From JBFLYZ01 sp040756415 (GTDB taxonomy: Bacteria; Bacteroidota; Bacteroidia; JADZBD01): 64,000 nucleotides of DNA. The notes beneath the pieces are model-generated. The model was not told where the DNA came from and did not search any database. It saw only the letters and a program-made list of their open reading frames with translations. The stretch covers positions 9,217 through 73,216 of the forward strand of contig JBFLYZ010000012.1 in NCBI GenBank assembly GCA_040756415.1. The letters are read 5' to 3'. This document shows, one piece after another, positions 7,676 to 15,783 of the stretch (the first letter of the stretch is position 1; each line of letters opens with the position of its first letter). Position numbers and translations under genes: made by a program.

Positions 7676-8908
7676 ATGATCCTGAACTACATCTGGATTT
7701 TCTTTTTCCTGGTCGCTTTTATCGTGGCGCTGGTCAAGCTGATCTTTTACCATGACACAGCGATCTTTACTACGATCGTGAACAGCACATTCGACACATC
7801 AAAACTGGCCTTTGAGATCTCGCTCGGGCTTACGGGCGTGATGACCCTGTGGCTGGGCCTGGTCAAGATCGGGGAAGAGGCGGGAGCGATGCGTTTCATG
7901 GCCAGGCTTATCGGGCCTTTTTTTTCAAAGTTATTCCCGGAGGTCCCCAAGAACCATCCCGCCATGGGAAACATCGTGCTGAACTTTTCTGCCAACATGC
8001 TTGGCCTGAGCAACGCGGCCACGCCCCTCGGGCTGAGGGCCATGCAAAGCCTGCAGGAACTGAACCCCAGGAAAGATACCGCTTCCAACGCCCAGATCAT
8101 GTTCCTGGTGATCAATACGGCCGGGCTGACCATTATTCCCATCAACACGATGATGCTTCGCGCGCAGCAAGGCGCAGCCATGCCTTCGGATATCTTCATC
8201 CCCGTTCTGCTCACCACCTTTATCGGCACCCTGGCCGGCATCCTGGCGGTATCGTTCTGGCAGCGCATCAACCTGCTCGACCGGGTGCTGCTCGCCTGGA
8301 TGCTCGGTGTAAGCGCCCTCATCGCTGGTATCGTATGGCTCATTACCCGGCTTAGCGCGGATCAGGCAAACGTGTATTCTTCGCTGGCCGGCAACCTGAT
8401 TCTTTTTACCATCATTATCCTCTTCCTGCTCGGAGGACTATGGAAAAAAATAAATGTTTACGATGCCTTTATCGAGGGCGCGAAGGAAGGATTTGGAGTA
8501 GCGATCAGGATCATTCCTTACCTGGTGGCCATACTGGTAGGCATAGGGGTGTTCAGGGCTTCGGGCGCCATGGACTATCTCATTGACGCGATAGCGTACG
8601 GTTTCCATGGAATAGGACTGGGCACCGAATTTGTTCCCGCCCTCCCTACAGCCGTCATGAAATCATTCAGCGGGTCGGCCGCCAACGGGCTGATGGTAGA
8701 GACCATGCAGGTTTACGGAGCGGATTCTTTCACCGGAAAACTGGTGAGCACCATGCAGGGATCGTCCGATACTACCTTTTACATTCTTGCCGTGTACTTT
8801 GGCTCGGTGGGGATCAGGAGAACGCGTTACGCCCTTGCCTGCGGGCTGATAGCCGACCTGGCCAGCATTATTGCTGCGATACTGATCGCTTATCTCTTCT
8901 TTGGATAG
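7676..8908 (+). CDS. Nucleoside recognition (Gate) domain membrane protein, SpmA-SpmB-type fusion
   Basis: Integral membrane protein of 410 residues with about ten hydrophobic helices. The N-terminal half resembles spore maturation protein A (GLTGVMTLWLGLVKIGEEAG, then NMLGLSNAATPLGL), the C-terminal half SpmB (DAFIEGAKEGFGVAIRIIPYLVAILVGIGVFR). The fused form is widespread in non-sporulating Bacteroidota and its transported substrate is not known; the name does not imply sporulation. A near-consensus -7 element TACATTCG lies at 7646-7653. Its TAG is immediately adjacent to the stop of the convergent VWA gene, so no intergenic terminator exists here. Confidence 0.85.
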   Translation: MILNYIWIFFFLVAFIVALVKLIFYHDTAIFTTIVNSTFDTSKLAFEISLGLTGVMTLWLGLVKIGEEAGAMRFMARLIGPFFSKLFPEVPKNHPAMGNIVLNFSANMLGLSNAATPLGLRAMQSLQELNPRKDTASNAQIMFLVINTAGLTIIPINTMMLRAQQGAAMPSDIFIPVLLTTFIGTLAGILAVSFWQRINLLDRVLLAWMLGVSALIAGIVWLITRLSADQANVYSSLAGNLILFTIIILFLLGGLWKKINVYDAFIEGAKEGFGVAIRIIPYLVAILVGIGVFRASGAMDYLIDAIAYGFHGIGLGTEFVPALPTAVMKSFSGSAANGLMVETMQVYGADSFTGKLVSTMQGSSDTTFYILAVYFGSVGIRRTRYALACGLIADLASIIAAILIAYLFFG

Positions 8909-10033
8909 TTACCTGAAGGCGTAACCCTGTTTTGCCGCTAATTTCTTTACAATAAGGATTATCGAGTTATCGAGACTTATATTTTTGTCAGTCTTACCTG
9001 TGTTCGCCAGCAATACTTCCTGCGCCTTTTCATAATAAGTCTTTACTCCTTCTTTGTATAGGTCACGTTTGGTCCTTATTTGCAAAATATATTTTTCCCG
9101 TTCAGGAATGCTCATCATCCGCATATTTACCGGGATCAAAGATGTGTCGAGCTTCGAGAACAGTGCAGGATCCTTCGCGTAGGCATCAACAAGATCCCAA
9201 TCACTGCAGTCATACGCAGGTGACGACTTGTAAATGACCCTCTCCCTGAAAAAGGAATTACCTAACAGCTCTGCGATATTATCCTGTTTGAGCTGGTTCT
9301 CCGCCCCTTTCTTTCCTTGCAACCCAAAAGGAAGATACGTGGAATTCAGCTTATTGTTAAAATCCGTTATTTTTTTATCCCAGATTGTTTCCTCCATTGT
9401 CTTTACAGAATCCTGATTAATCGCACAAAACTCACCATTGCATTCCTTCGCGATCGTTTTCCATAATTCGCAAACCTTATTGGTTTCTGAACCGCAGAAA
9501 ATAGTGTTGACATATATATTACGCTTCACCGCCAGCTTGATAGCATCCTTGGTGCTTACGGCACCCTGGTCGAAAGTCTCGTTTCCGGCAATGAATATAA
9601 TACGCAGGTCTTCCTTCTCCTCAGACCAGCTTAAGCTGTCGATCGTAAGCTTTAAGGCATATGGGAAATACTCAAATTCCCCTCCCACCTCAATCATCAG
9701 CAGAGCTTCCGAAATCTGCTCCATATCAGTAGTGAGCGGAGTAAGTAGGTTACAGTAGCCGGTGAGCTCATATCCCGGATTACCCACTATACCGATGGCC
9801 ATTTCCACAAGGGGCTTTTCCCCGTTCTTTGTGAATCTGTTCAGCTCGTTGATCATGCGCCAGATCCGGCTTTTAGCCTGCGCGATCAGGCCGTTCATAC
9901 TGCCGCTCACATCCAGAAGCAAAGCAATTTGTATCTTATATTCCTTACTATCTGCACCAACGTTAGCACCAGCACAAGCTGGCTGATTGCAGCACAGCCC
10001 TAAGCATAAAAACAACATTCTGATCGTTCGCAT
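8909..10033 (-). CDS. Secreted von Willebrand factor A domain protein
   Basis: Exported protein of 374 residues from the ATG at 10033, chosen because it opens a signal peptide (MRTIRMLFLCLGLCCNQPACAG); the frame stays open to 10099 but that adds 22 hydrophilic residues. The VWA domain begins at KIQIALLLDVSGSMNG with an intact MIDAS DxSxS motif and continues through MAIGIVGNPGYELTGYCNLL and LRIIFIAGNETFDQG. The C-terminal part (about 220-374) is helical and unassigned. Base composition is clearly more AT-rich than the flanking genes, which suggests recent acquisition. Its function is unknown; VWA domains usually bind proteins in a metal-dependent way. Confidence 0.82.
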   Translation of the reverse strand: MRTIRMLFLCLGLCCNQPACAGANVGADSKEYKIQIALLLDVSGSMNGLIAQAKSRIWRMINELNRFTKNGEKPLVEMAIGIVGNPGYELTGYCNLLTPLTTDMEQISEALLMIEVGGEFEYFPYALKLTIDSLSWSEEKEDLRIIFIAGNETFDQGAVSTKDAIKLAVKRNIYVNTIFCGSETNKVCELWKTIAKECNGEFCAINQDSVKTMEETIWDKKITDFNNKLNSTYLPFGLQGKKGAENQLKQDNIAELLGNSFFRERVIYKSSPAYDCSDWDLVDAYAKDPALFSKLDTSLIPVNMRMMSIPEREKYILQIRTKRDLYKEGVKTYYEKAQEVLLANTGKTDKNISLDNSIILIVKKLAAKQGYAFR

Positions 10034-10159
10034 GAAACTGTGAGTTTTGTCATACGCTTCCGCTACCTGAGCACTTCTACCGAGCATTGGGCCGTTCATG
10101 CGATTATCAATAAAACAGGAGGGAAAAGATTAGGCGATTACTGCTATACCGCATTCCCG

Positions 10160-11101
10160 CTAAGCCTTCTTTTTCTTCAGGTAGATCTTATCCCCTTCTT
10201 TCGGCTGGTAGCCGGGCTTTAGCTTGTTGATCTTATAAATGGATTTTAGTTTTACTCCGTATTGCTGAGAAATGCCATACAGGGTCTCGCCTTTTTTTAC
10301 GGTGTGGAATGCCGCATCTCCCTTCTTACGCTTCGGCTCAATGAAAATGATATCCCCCGGCTTCAGCGATGCGCTTTTGCCCAGATCATTGTACTTATAG
10401 ATCAGGTGCAGTCCGGTCTCAAACTCCTGCGCTATGCTCTGGTACGAATCGCCCTGCTGCGCGATGATATACTTGCGGTTATTCACCTTCAGGATACTTT
10501 TATGCTTCGGTGCGGGAGTAACCACCGGTGTTTTGGTGATCGGCTCTTTCTCCTCTTCCTTGGTCACCGGAACCGTAGTGAGCTTATCGTATTCGTGCAG
10601 CTTATATTGCTCGATGATCTGGATCAGCTTGTAGGCGTAATTGGGGTCGGTGGCATAACCAGCGCTCTTCAGCCCATGCGCCCAGCCCTTGTAATCGGTG
10701 ACCTTCAGATCGAAGAGGAACTTGTAACGGTCGCGGGTTTTGAGGAACATGGAATGGTCGCTGTACGACTCCAGCACCGTATTATATTTCCTGAAACACT
10801 CGTTCTTCTCATCGTCATCCTTGTAATAGGTCATGCCCTCCCAGCCCACATGACATTTAATGCCGAAATGATTGTTGGCGTACATGGCCAGGTCGCTGTT
10901 GCCGTTCGCGCTTTCTAGCATGGCCTGCGAGAGGGTGATGCTTGCAGGCACCCCGTGCATGAGCATTTCCTTGATCGCATCGTCCTTGAACTTATCGATA
11001 TACTCCGCCCGCGTCATCTTGTATTCGGGCGGCTGGGCCGGGGCGATGAGCGCGGCCGTGGAAAGGACGGCTAAAACGATATAACGTAACAGCGTTTTCA
11101 T
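10160..11101 (-). CDS. Secreted glucosaminidase (FlgJ/GH73-like) with two LysM domains
   Basis: Peptidoglycan hydrolase exported to the periplasm, 313 residues from the ATG at 11101. Order: signal peptide (MKTLLRYIVLAVLSTAALIAPAQ), mannosyl-glycoprotein endo-beta-N-acetylglucosaminidase domain (about 30-170) with the likely catalytic Glu in SQAMLESANG and the substrate segment NNHFGIKCH, a linker with KEEEKEPITKTP, then two C-terminal LysM repeats (IIAQQGDSYQSIAQEF and HTVKKGETLYGISQQYG). LysM repeats bind glycan. A perfect -7 element lies 15 nt upstream (11117-11124). It could also be called a FlgJ-like hydrolase; there are no flagellar genes here. Confidence 0.9.
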   Translation of the reverse strand: MKTLLRYIVLAVLSTAALIAPAQPPEYKMTRAEYIDKFKDDAIKEMLMHGVPASITLSQAMLESANGNSDLAMYANNHFGIKCHVGWEGMTYYKDDDEKNECFRKYNTVLESYSDHSMFLKTRDRYKFLFDLKVTDYKGWAHGLKSAGYATDPNYAYKLIQIIEQYKLHEYDKLTTVPVTKEEEKEPITKTPVVTPAPKHKSILKVNNRKYIIAQQGDSYQSIAQEFETGLHLIYKYNDLGKSASLKPGDIIFIEPKRKKGDAAFHTVKKGETLYGISQQYGVKLKSIYKINKLKPGYQPKEGDKIYLKKKKA

Positions 11102-11116
11102 ACTACAGGCAGTGTA

Positions 11117-11124
11117 CAAAATTA
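11117..11124 (-). promoter_or_regulatory. -7 promoter element (TAATTTTG) of the LysM glucosaminidase gene
   Basis: Perfect TAnnTTTG on the minus strand, 15 nt before the ATG at 11101. It supports that start over the frame's earlier ATG at 11119, which lies inside the element. Confidence 0.6.
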
Positions 11125-11179
11125 AAAGGGGAACGCACCGAAAGGCTTTGAGGCGGGCGCGGTTTTTAACAGGACGGTG

Positions 11180-12049
11180 TTAATCCGGGTTGCCCTGAAG
11201 GCCGCCCGTATGCACGGCAACGATGCGGGCGCCCGCGGGGAAATGTCCTTTTTTAAGCTTGTCATAGATGCCAAACATCATTTTGGAGGTGTATACGTAG
11301 TCCAGGTCTACCTGGTTACATTCCCTGAACCGCCTGGCAAAGGCCAGCAGCTCCGCATTCTTCCTGCCAAAGCCTCCGAAGTGATAAGCGGTCTCGACCT
11401 GCCACCGGTCCCCGTGGCTGCTTCCCGAATAGTGCTGCAGGCTATGGGCGATATCCTTTTCCAGGAAATCTCCTCCTTTCATGGCAGAAAAGCCTTTTGC
11501 CTGCTGTCCTTCCCGCAGCCCCAGCACCAGGCCGGCCAGGGTGGTGCCCGTACCGCATGGACAACAGATATGGTCAAAGGGTATACTGATCAGCGAGGGG
11601 ATCTCCACACAGCCTTTAAAGCCCTCATAGTTCGAGCCCCCCATCGGTATGAAGTACGCGAACGGGAAGCGACTTTTGAGCTCCGTGATGAACTCCTCCG
11701 AATCGCGCTGCCTGAACCGCTCGCGGGAGATAAAATGCAGCTCCATGCCGCAACTTCGGGCAAACGCAAGCGTTTTATTCAGCGGCAGCACCGCCTCGCC
11801 CCTGATAAGACCGATGGTATGAAAGCCCTGCTCCTTTCCCGCTGCCGCCACCGCTGCAATATGGTTGCTGAAGGCGCCACCCAGGGTAAGCAGCGAGGTT
11901 TTATTCTGCCTGCGGGCCTCTTCCAGGTTGTATTTCAGCTTGAACCATTTGTTGCCTCCCACGCAGGGATGCACGCGGTCGAGCCGCAGCAGCCAGAGCT
12001 CGTACCCGGGAGGAATGACGGGATCGTTCAGCTTCTGCAGCAGGTCCAT
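11180..12049 (-). CDS. PLP-dependent ACC deaminase / D-cysteine desulfhydrase family enzyme
   Basis: Fold-type II PLP enzyme of 289 residues. The N-terminal RVHPCVGGNKWFKLKYNL carries the Schiff-base lysine (probably Lys34 in GGNK), followed by the substrate-carboxylate loop TLGGAFSNHIAAVA and the phosphate-binding CGTGTTLAGLVLGL. The family includes 1-aminocyclopropane-1-carboxylate deaminase and D-cysteine desulfhydrase; sequence alone does not separate them, and ACC deaminase itself is unlikely in this lineage without the specific substrate residues. It begins 20 bp after the end of the T9SS gene upstream on the same strand. Confidence 0.85.
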   Translation of the reverse strand: MDLLQKLNDPVIPPGYELWLLRLDRVHPCVGGNKWFKLKYNLEEARRQNKTSLLTLGGAFSNHIAAVAAAGKEQGFHTIGLIRGEAVLPLNKTLAFARSCGMELHFISRERFRQRDSEEFITELKSRFPFAYFIPMGGSNYEGFKGCVEIPSLISIPFDHICCPCGTGTTLAGLVLGLREGQQAKGFSAMKGGDFLEKDIAHSLQHYSGSSHGDRWQVETAYHFGGFGRKNAELLAFARRFRECNQVDLDYVYTSKMMFGIYDKLKKGHFPAGARIVAVHTGGLQGNPD

Positions 12050-12069
12050 TCAACGATCGAAAGGAGAGC

Positions 12070-12924
12070 TTATTCTTTGACCAGCTCAGAGCTGTACATG
12101 ACCGTTCCCCCGCCAGATAAGATCCTGAAGTAATAGATGCCGGCCGGCAGGTTGTGGATGTCGATAGTAAAGCTATTATCGCCCGCCTTTATCTTTTGCC
12201 GACCCGTATAAACCAGCTCGCCTATGCTGTTCACGATCTCAATGCCCGCGTCTGCATCGGCAGTCGCGCTTACTTCGCAGTTCAGCTTGTCAGTAGCGGG
12301 AACAGGGAATAAACGGGCCGAAAGCATGGCCGCCAGATCATCCGTGCCGGTAAGGCAGGTACAATCGTAATCGATGATGCCCTGCCAGGTGAGGTCGATG
12401 GTCAGGTTGCCGGCAAAGGCCCCTGTCACCGCCTGTCCCTTACCGGTATAGAGAATGATGTTCGCATCCTGGGCGCCTATGGAGCCTTCCGGAAGATTAG
12501 AATGCGACTCGAGGGTGGCGGTTGTGCTGTTTGTTGTAATAATAACATAAAAGCCGTAGCGTTGCCCCTGGGGGATGCACACGTTTATCGGCACGGGCAC
12601 CTGGGTGGGAGGAATAGGACAGGACACGGCACAGGCTGGTGTCCAGCCGGTGATGCTGCCCGCAAGGGTCCATGCCGAAGAGTTGGTTTCATTACCCGAA
12701 TAGGTCCCGGTACGGTAATAGACCGACACATCGATCGTCCCGCAGTTCTGCGACATGGTATGGAAATGCCGTATGGTCACCTGGTTGACCGCCTCGATAT
12801 CAAAAAAGTATCCTTTTCTCGAAAAGGTGCCTATGCAGGATGAGAGCAGGGAATCGCAGGTTTGTGCGCTGGCGCCCAGGCCAAGCAGGGAAACAAGCAG
12901 GAAAGAGAGGTAATTTTTCTTCAT
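12070..12924 (-). CDS. Secreted protein with T9SS type A C-terminal domain
   Basis: Exported protein of 284 residues, function not recognised. Signal peptide MKKNYLSFLLVSLLGLGASAQ; central domain (about 25-195) beta-rich with paired cysteines, including TFSRKGYFFDIEAVN and HFHTMSQNCGTIDVSVYYRTG, which resembles adhesin-like beta sandwiches. The C-terminal 75 residues form a T9SS type A domain opening LFPVPATDKL, a variant of the usual PNP turn, and ending AGIYYFRILSGGGTVMYSSELVKE. A -7-like sequence with TTTA in place of TTTG lies just upstream. Likely a surface or secreted binding protein. Confidence 0.82.
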   Translation of the reverse strand: MKKNYLSFLLVSLLGLGASAQTCDSLLSSCIGTFSRKGYFFDIEAVNQVTIRHFHTMSQNCGTIDVSVYYRTGTYSGNETNSSAWTLAGSITGWTPACAVSCPIPPTQVPVPINVCIPQGQRYGFYVIITTNSTTATLESHSNLPEGSIGAQDANIILYTGKGQAVTGAFAGNLTIDLTWQGIIDYDCTCLTGTDDLAAMLSARLFPVPATDKLNCEVSATADADAGIEIVNSIGELVYTGRQKIKAGDNSFTIDIHNLPAGIYYFRILSGGGTVMYSSELVKE

Positions 12925-12976
12925 GGGTGTATTTTTCAGTAAAATTATAAAAACACGCTGTACTTGCGAAAAGAAT

Positions 12977-12984
12977 TATTTTTG
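12977..12984 (+). promoter_or_regulatory. -7 promoter element (TATTTTTG), 5 nt before an ATG
   Basis: Perfect TAnnTTTG followed by CCGGG and the ATG at 12990. With transcription expected to start about 5-7 nt after the G, the mRNA of the DUF5522-hutU pair would be leaderless. Confidence 0.62.
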
Positions 12985-12989
12985 CCGGG

Positions 12990-13205
12990 ATGGATGATCG
13001 ACCCAGGCTCGACCCGGAGGATTTTTATTACAGTGAGGAGGGCTACATCGTTTTTACCGAGCGTTATCATCTCAAGCGCGGACATTGCTGCCAGAGCGGT
13101 TGCCGGCATTGCCCTTATGGCTTCGACCCCAAAACAGGGCGCTTCGATCCGGAGAAGAAAAAGGCCGCTATGGAAAAACTGAAAAACCTGCCCCGAAAGG
13201 ATTAA
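12990..13205 (+). CDS. DUF5522 family small cysteine-rich protein
   Basis: Protein of 71 residues with the family's core FTERYHLKRGHCCQSGCRHCPYGF: four cysteines in a CC-x3-C-x2-C arrangement that suggests a bound metal ion, between an N-terminal DPEDFYYSEEGY and a lysine-rich C-terminus. No biochemical function is known for the family. The ATG lies 5 nt after a perfect -7 element. The stop is 3 nt before the ATG of hutU, so the two are cotranscribed, which is the only contextual hint of its role. Confidence 0.85.
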   Translation: MDDRPRLDPEDFYYSEEGYIVFTERYHLKRGHCCQSGCRHCPYGFDPKTGRFDPEKKKAAMEKLKNLPRKD

Positions 13206-13208
13206 GGT

Positions 13209-15215
13209 ATGAACACAAAGGAATTTCAAAAGCTTATCCTGCAGGGAATACCCGACCAGCTTCCACCGCTGAAGCCTTTCGATCACGGCCTCAACCACGC
13301 GCCCAAGCGGAAAGATATACTTAACGCGGAGGAGAAAAGGCTGGCGGTGCGCAACGCCCTGCGCTACTTTACGAAAAAGTTCCATTCCGTGCTGGCCAGG
13401 GAATTCGCTGAAGAGCTGAAGACCTACGGCCGCATCTATATGTACCGGTTCAGGCCGGATTATAAGATCTACGCCCGGCCCATATCCGATTATCCCGCCC
13501 GCAGCAAGCAGGCAGCCGCCATCATGCACATGCTGAGCAACAACCTCGATTACGCGGTGGCCCAGCACCCGCATGAGCTGATCACATACGGGGGCAATGG
13601 CGCGGTGTTCCAGAACTGGGCGCAGTACCTGCTTACCATGAAATACCTGGCCCAGATGACCGATGAGCAGACCCTGGTGCTGTACTCGGGTCATCCGCTG
13701 GGCTTGTTCCCTTCGCATAAGGACGCGCCCCGTGCGGTCATTACCAACGGTATGATGATACCGAATTATTCAAAGCCGGATGATTGGGAGCGTTTTAACG
13801 CGCTGGGAGTAACTCAATACGGCCAGATGACGGCCGGCTCGTTCATGTACATAGGCCCGCAGGGCATTGTGCACGGAACAACCATTACCGTGCTTAACGC
13901 GGGCCGCAAGCTGCAGAGCGGCAAGGGCGGACTGGGCGGAAGGGTCTTCGTTTCTTCGGGCCTGGGCGGCATGAGCGGTGCCCAGCCCAAGGCGGCCGTG
14001 ATCGCTGGCGCCATAGGCGTGATCGCAGAGATCAACCCCAAGGCCACGCAAACCCGCCATTCGCAGGGCTGGGTGGATGAGGTTTACGATGATCTGGACA
14101 AGCTGCTGGCGCGCATAGAAAAGGCCCGGGCTAAAAAAGAAGCCGTTTCGCTGGCCTACCAGGGCAATGTGGTCGACCTGTGGGAAAAGCTGGCCGCAAA
14201 GAATGTACAGGTCGACCTGGGCTCCGACCAGACCTCGCTGCACAATCCCTATGCGGGAGGCTATTACCCCGCGGGACTGTCGTTCGAAGAGGCCAACAAA
14301 ATGATGGTCGAGGACCCGTTCAAGTTCCGCGTGGCAGTGCGCAAGAGCCTCAACCGCCAGGTGAACGCCATTAACAAGCTGGCCAAAAAAGGCATGTACT
14401 TTTTTGATTATGGCAATGCCTTTTTGCTGGAGGCCGGCCGTGCCGGTGCCGATGTGATGCTGGATGAGACCCGTTTCAAATATCCTTCTTACGTGCAGGA
14501 TATCATGGGGCCTATGTGTTTCGATTTCGGCTTCGGGCCCTTCCGCTGGGTATGCACATCGGCCGATCCGGCAGACCTGGCCGTTACCGATGAGATCGCC
14601 ACACGGGTATTGGAGATTATTTATAAGAAAGCCCCGGCCGAGATCCGCCAGCAACTGGCCGACAACATCCGCTGGATCAAAGAGGCGCAGAAGAACAAGC
14701 TGGTGGTGGGGTCGCAGGCCAGGATACTGTATGCCGATGCGGAAGGGCGCATCAAGATAGCGGAAGCCTTCAATAAGGCCATACGTGAAAAGAAGATCTC
14801 GGCCCCTGTGGTGCTGGGCCGCGATCACCACGATGTATCGGGCACCGATTCGCCTTTCCGCGAAACATCCAATATCTATGACGGCTCGCGCTTCACAGCC
14901 GATATGGCCGTGCATAATTTTGTGGGCGACAGCTTCCGCGGAGCTACCTGGGTGAGCCTGCACAATGGCGGTGGCGTGGGATGGGGCGAGGTGATCAACG
15001 GGGGCTTCGGCATGGTGCTTGATGGAACTAAAGATGCCGACCGCAGATTGAAGAGCATGCTGTTCTGGGACGTAAACAACGGCATAGCGCGAAGGAGCTG
15101 GGCCAGGAACAAGGAGGCCCTGTTTGCCATTGAGCGGGAGATGAAGCGGAGCAAGGAGCTGAAAGTGACCCTTCCCAGCCTGGTTGACGATAAGACGCTG
15201 GAGGGGTTGTTTTAA
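13209..15215 (+). CDS. hutU: Urocanate hydratase HutU (long form)
   Basis: Hydrates urocanate to 4-imidazolone-5-propanoate in histidine degradation, with tightly bound NAD. Family segments: YGGNGAVFQNWAQYLLT, TLVLYSGHPLGLFPS, ITNGMMIPNYS, the NAD-binding GGLGGRVFVSSGLGGMSGAQ, and QDIMGPMCFDFGFGPFRWVC. At 668 residues it is about 110 longer than proteobacterial HutU and closer in length to vertebrate urocanase. At the place where the short form has its RICW active-site signature it reads QARILY, as the long form does. No other hut gene is in the window, so the pathway must be completed elsewhere. Confidence 0.95.
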   Translation: MNTKEFQKLILQGIPDQLPPLKPFDHGLNHAPKRKDILNAEEKRLAVRNALRYFTKKFHSVLAREFAEELKTYGRIYMYRFRPDYKIYARPISDYPARSKQAAAIMHMLSNNLDYAVAQHPHELITYGGNGAVFQNWAQYLLTMKYLAQMTDEQTLVLYSGHPLGLFPSHKDAPRAVITNGMMIPNYSKPDDWERFNALGVTQYGQMTAGSFMYIGPQGIVHGTTITVLNAGRKLQSGKGGLGGRVFVSSGLGGMSGAQPKAAVIAGAIGVIAEINPKATQTRHSQGWVDEVYDDLDKLLARIEKARAKKEAVSLAYQGNVVDLWEKLAAKNVQVDLGSDQTSLHNPYAGGYYPAGLSFEEANKMMVEDPFKFRVAVRKSLNRQVNAINKLAKKGMYFFDYGNAFLLEAGRAGADVMLDETRFKYPSYVQDIMGPMCFDFGFGPFRWVCTSADPADLAVTDEIATRVLEIIYKKAPAEIRQQLADNIRWIKEAQKNKLVVGSQARILYADAEGRIKIAEAFNKAIREKKISAPVVLGRDHHDVSGTDSPFRETSNIYDGSRFTADMAVHNFVGDSFRGATWVSLHNGGGVGWGEVINGGFGMVLDGTKDADRRLKSMLFWDVNNGIARRSWARNKEALFAIEREMKRSKELKVTLPSLVDDKTLEGLF

Positions 15216-15223
15216 GGCATGAA

Positions 15224-15243
15224 AACCTGCCGGCAGGCAGGTT
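15224..15243 (+). repeat. GC-rich hairpin after hutU
   Basis: Perfect 8-bp arms AACCTGCC and GGCAGGTT around the tetraloop GGCA, 8 bp after the hutU stop. It has no T-tract, so it is not a standard terminator; it could stabilise the 3' end or be a REP-like element. Confidence 0.55.
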
Positions 15244-15322
15244 GTTCCCGGGCCTTGCATTAAACCTTTAAGGCGGCAAGCCGGTCAAAAGAGCGGCAGC
15301 TTGCTTTTCTTCAGAAAAAATA

Positions 15323-15330
15323 TATCTTTG
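15323..15330 (+). promoter_or_regulatory. -7 promoter element (TATCTTTG), 5 nt before an ATG
   Basis: Perfect TAnnTTTG followed by TTATC and the ATG at 15336, a spacing that predicts a leaderless lipoprotein mRNA. Confidence 0.62.
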
Positions 15331-15335
15331 TTATC

Positions 15336-15746
15336 ATGATAAAGAAACTCAGCCCCTACCTTGCAGCCTTCGCGCTTACGGTGTTCATGGCATCCTGCGC
15401 GGATGAAGAACCCACCCCGGCCGATGACCGCGATAAGTTCGTAGGCTCTTTTACCTGCCAGGAGAACAGCCAGCAGAACGGAAATTCTACCTTTACCATA
15501 CACGTCAATAAGTCCGCCAGCAGCGAGACGCAGATCGAGATCGAGAACTTCTACAACCTGGGCTTCCAGAACAAGGCCACGGCCAGCGTAAGCGGGGGCA
15601 ATTTCACCATCGCATCGCAGCTTTTCTCGGGCAATACCATCAGCGGCAGCGGCAGCTCTACCGGCTCCACCACCTTCACCATGACCTATTACGTGAACGA
15701 TGGCAGCACCATAGATACCTGCTCGGCCACCTGCACCAAGCAATAG
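15336..15746 (+). CDS. Small lipoprotein of unknown function
   Basis: Protein of 136 residues with a lipoprotein signal peptide: basic n-region, hydrophobic core and lipobox FMASC, so Cys21 should be lipidated. The mature part starts with an acidic, proline-containing linker (ADEEPTPADD) and continues as a Ser/Thr/Gly-rich beta-strand domain with GSFTCQENSQQNGNSTFTIH and a C-terminal cysteine pair (DTCSATC). I do not recognise a family. A perfect -7 element sits 5 nt upstream of the ATG. A nested hairpin separates it from the convergent glycosyltransferase gene. Confidence 0.8.
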   Translation: MIKKLSPYLAAFALTVFMASCADEEPTPADDRDKFVGSFTCQENSQQNGNSTFTIHVNKSASSETQIEIENFYNLGFQNKATASVSGGNFTIASQLFSGNTISGSGSSTGSTTFTMTYYVNDGSTIDTCSATCTKQ

Positions 15747-15778
15747 CCGCTTTCCGGCCTTTTCCAAAGGGGAAGCGG
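15747..15778. terminator. Possible bidirectional terminator hairpin
   Basis: Nested inverted repeat between convergent genes: outer arms CCGCTTTCC / GGGGAAGCGG (one G-T pair), inner arms CCTTT / AAAGG. The T-rich flank is weak on both strands, so termination is only probable. Confidence 0.42.
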
Positions 15779-15783
15779 GCGCG

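Noticed and set aside
7676..8908. Evidence for sporulation (SpmA/SpmB similarity)
   Set aside because: Gate-domain proteins of this type are common in non-sporulating Bacteroidota; no other sporulation gene is present.
13770..15260. A 496-codon open frame opposite hutU
   Set aside because: Composition and lack of motifs show it is antisense to hutU; hutU itself is unambiguous.
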